Shown here: in pieces, positions 63,795 to 64,000 of the stretch
How positions within the stretch are numbered: the stretch's first letter is position 1
How the letters are laid out: each line of letters starts with the position of its first letter
From: Flavobacterium hydrophilum
Lineage (GTDB): Bacteria; Bacteroidota; Bacteroidia; Flavobacteriales; Flavobacteriaceae
Assembly: GCF_003202405.1 (NCBI RefSeq)
Contig: NZ_QJHL01000001.1
Span: 1,860,001-1,924,000, forward strand
Direction of reading: 5' to 3'
Length of the DNA: 64,000 nucleotides
The notes under the pieces: model-generated
The model's input: the letters and a program-made list of their open reading frames with translations, nothing else
Told to the model about the DNA's origin: nothing
The model's database searches: none
Made by a program: the position numbers and the translations under genes

Positions 63795-63881
63795 CTATAT
63801 AGATAGCATCCGTACTTCGGGAGAAGTACCAGGTGAGATTGTCCGTGACAAAGAAGTTATATGTAAACTTATTTTATTCAT
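63795..63881 (-). CDS. 28-codon small ORF, candidate regulatory leader peptide of the arginine operon
   Basis: The ATG (complement of 63879-63881) lies only about 6 bases after an exact -7 box, so the message would be almost leaderless. The peptide starts MNKISLHITSLSRTISPG and ends PEVRMLSI. It is rich in Ser (six) and has two Arg, both CGG codons, which are rare in this sequence. Codons 18-24 lie in a perfect 7-bp hairpin, GTACTTC (63812-63818) with GAAGTAC (63823-63829), loop GGGA on the plus strand. Position before an amino-acid operon suggests ribosome-mediated control. It could also be a chance frame within a structured RNA. Confidence 0.5.
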   Translation of the reverse strand: MNKISLHITSLSRTISPGTSPEVRMLSI

Positions 63882-63886
63882 TGGTG

Positions 63887-63894
63887 CAAAAGTA
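63887..63894 (-). promoter_or_regulatory. Bacteroidetes -7 box of the arginine operon leader
   Basis: On the minus strand TACTTTTG matches TAnnTTTG exactly; a TTTT-rich -33 region lies about 19 bases further up without a perfect TTG. It is the only good promoter found before the arginine genes. The 100 bases to the window end (63901-64000) are AT-rich with nothing else I can name. Confidence 0.65.
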
Positions 63895-64000
63895 CACTAT
63901 TTTTTTATTTAGAAAACTAATTTTAAAAAATCTAACATTTTTTTAATGCAATGTTATTTTTTTTTAAAAATAAAAAATTCCGATAGATTTCATAAACCTA

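Noticed and set aside
63795-63881. SAM-I, TPP or cobalamin riboswitch in the arginine leader
   Set aside because: I compared the remembered consensus cores of these riboswitches; none fits on either strand, so only an unnamed leader is claimed.
1-64000. CRISPR arrays, tRNA or rRNA genes, prophage
   Set aside because: No regular repeat-spacer pattern, cloverleaf-like sequence, rRNA motif or phage gene was found on reading.

Overview
The window looks like a Flavobacterium (Bacteroidota) chromosome. It is AT-rich, with SusC/SusD pairs, hybrid two-component systems, Bacteroidetes-type -7 boxes (TAnnTTTG), SPII lipoproteins, a type IX secretion (T9SS) tail on one exported enzyme, and an arginine cluster built around an ArgF'-type acylornithine carbamoyltransferase. 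No tRNA, rRNA, CRISPR array, phage or intact insertion sequence was seen.

Layout. 1-5.7 kb: the start of a sugar-porter MFS gene, a hybrid sensor with a periplasmic sugar-binding-protein domain, a divergent GntR/LacI-type chimeric repressor and an unknown exported protein. 5.7-22.2 kb: a polysaccharide utilisation locus (PUL 1) on the minus strand (SusC, SusD, GH5-like, GH43-like, GH93-like, GH43, aldose epimerase, GH43) with a divergent hybrid sensor. The enzymes point to arabinan or arabinose-containing pectin side chains. 22.3-23.2 kb: a YheT-type hydrolase. 23.6-39 kb: PUL 2 on the plus strand (GH3, hybrid sensor, SusC, SusD, surface glycan-binding protein, GH10, GH16), aimed at xylan and/or a mixed beta-glucan. 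39-46.5 kb: housekeeping genes (SIMPL protein, rhomboid, lipid A-type acyltransferase, CvfB-like S1 protein, MenD, GNAT, Dus, glutathione peroxidase). 46.6-48.6 kb: a decayed gene remnant, then an ECF sigma/anti-sigma pair. 49-50.3 kb: a T9SS-exported pectate lyase with a strong promoter and a LacI-type operator at its start. 50.4-52.6 kb: two overlapping genes for polytopic membrane proteins. 52.7-63.9 kb: a long minus-strand operon for arginine and proline (GNAT, argG, argC, argD, proA, proB, argF', argB, argE, argH).

How it fits together. The two PULs and the pectate lyase form a plant cell-wall kit: outer-membrane and exported enzymes cut arabinan, xylan or glucan and pectin, SusC/D import oligosaccharides, and hybrid sensors induce each locus. 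The arginine operon makes arginine through acylated intermediates and also carries proBA. Its presumed promoter at 63.89 kb precedes a 28-codon, nearly leaderless small ORF with an internal hairpin, a candidate regulatory leader. Most spacers inside this operon are occupied by different short inverted or low-complexity repeats, one of which recurs 45 kb away inside PUL 1.

All functional calls come from reading the sequence and remembered family motifs; no search was run.
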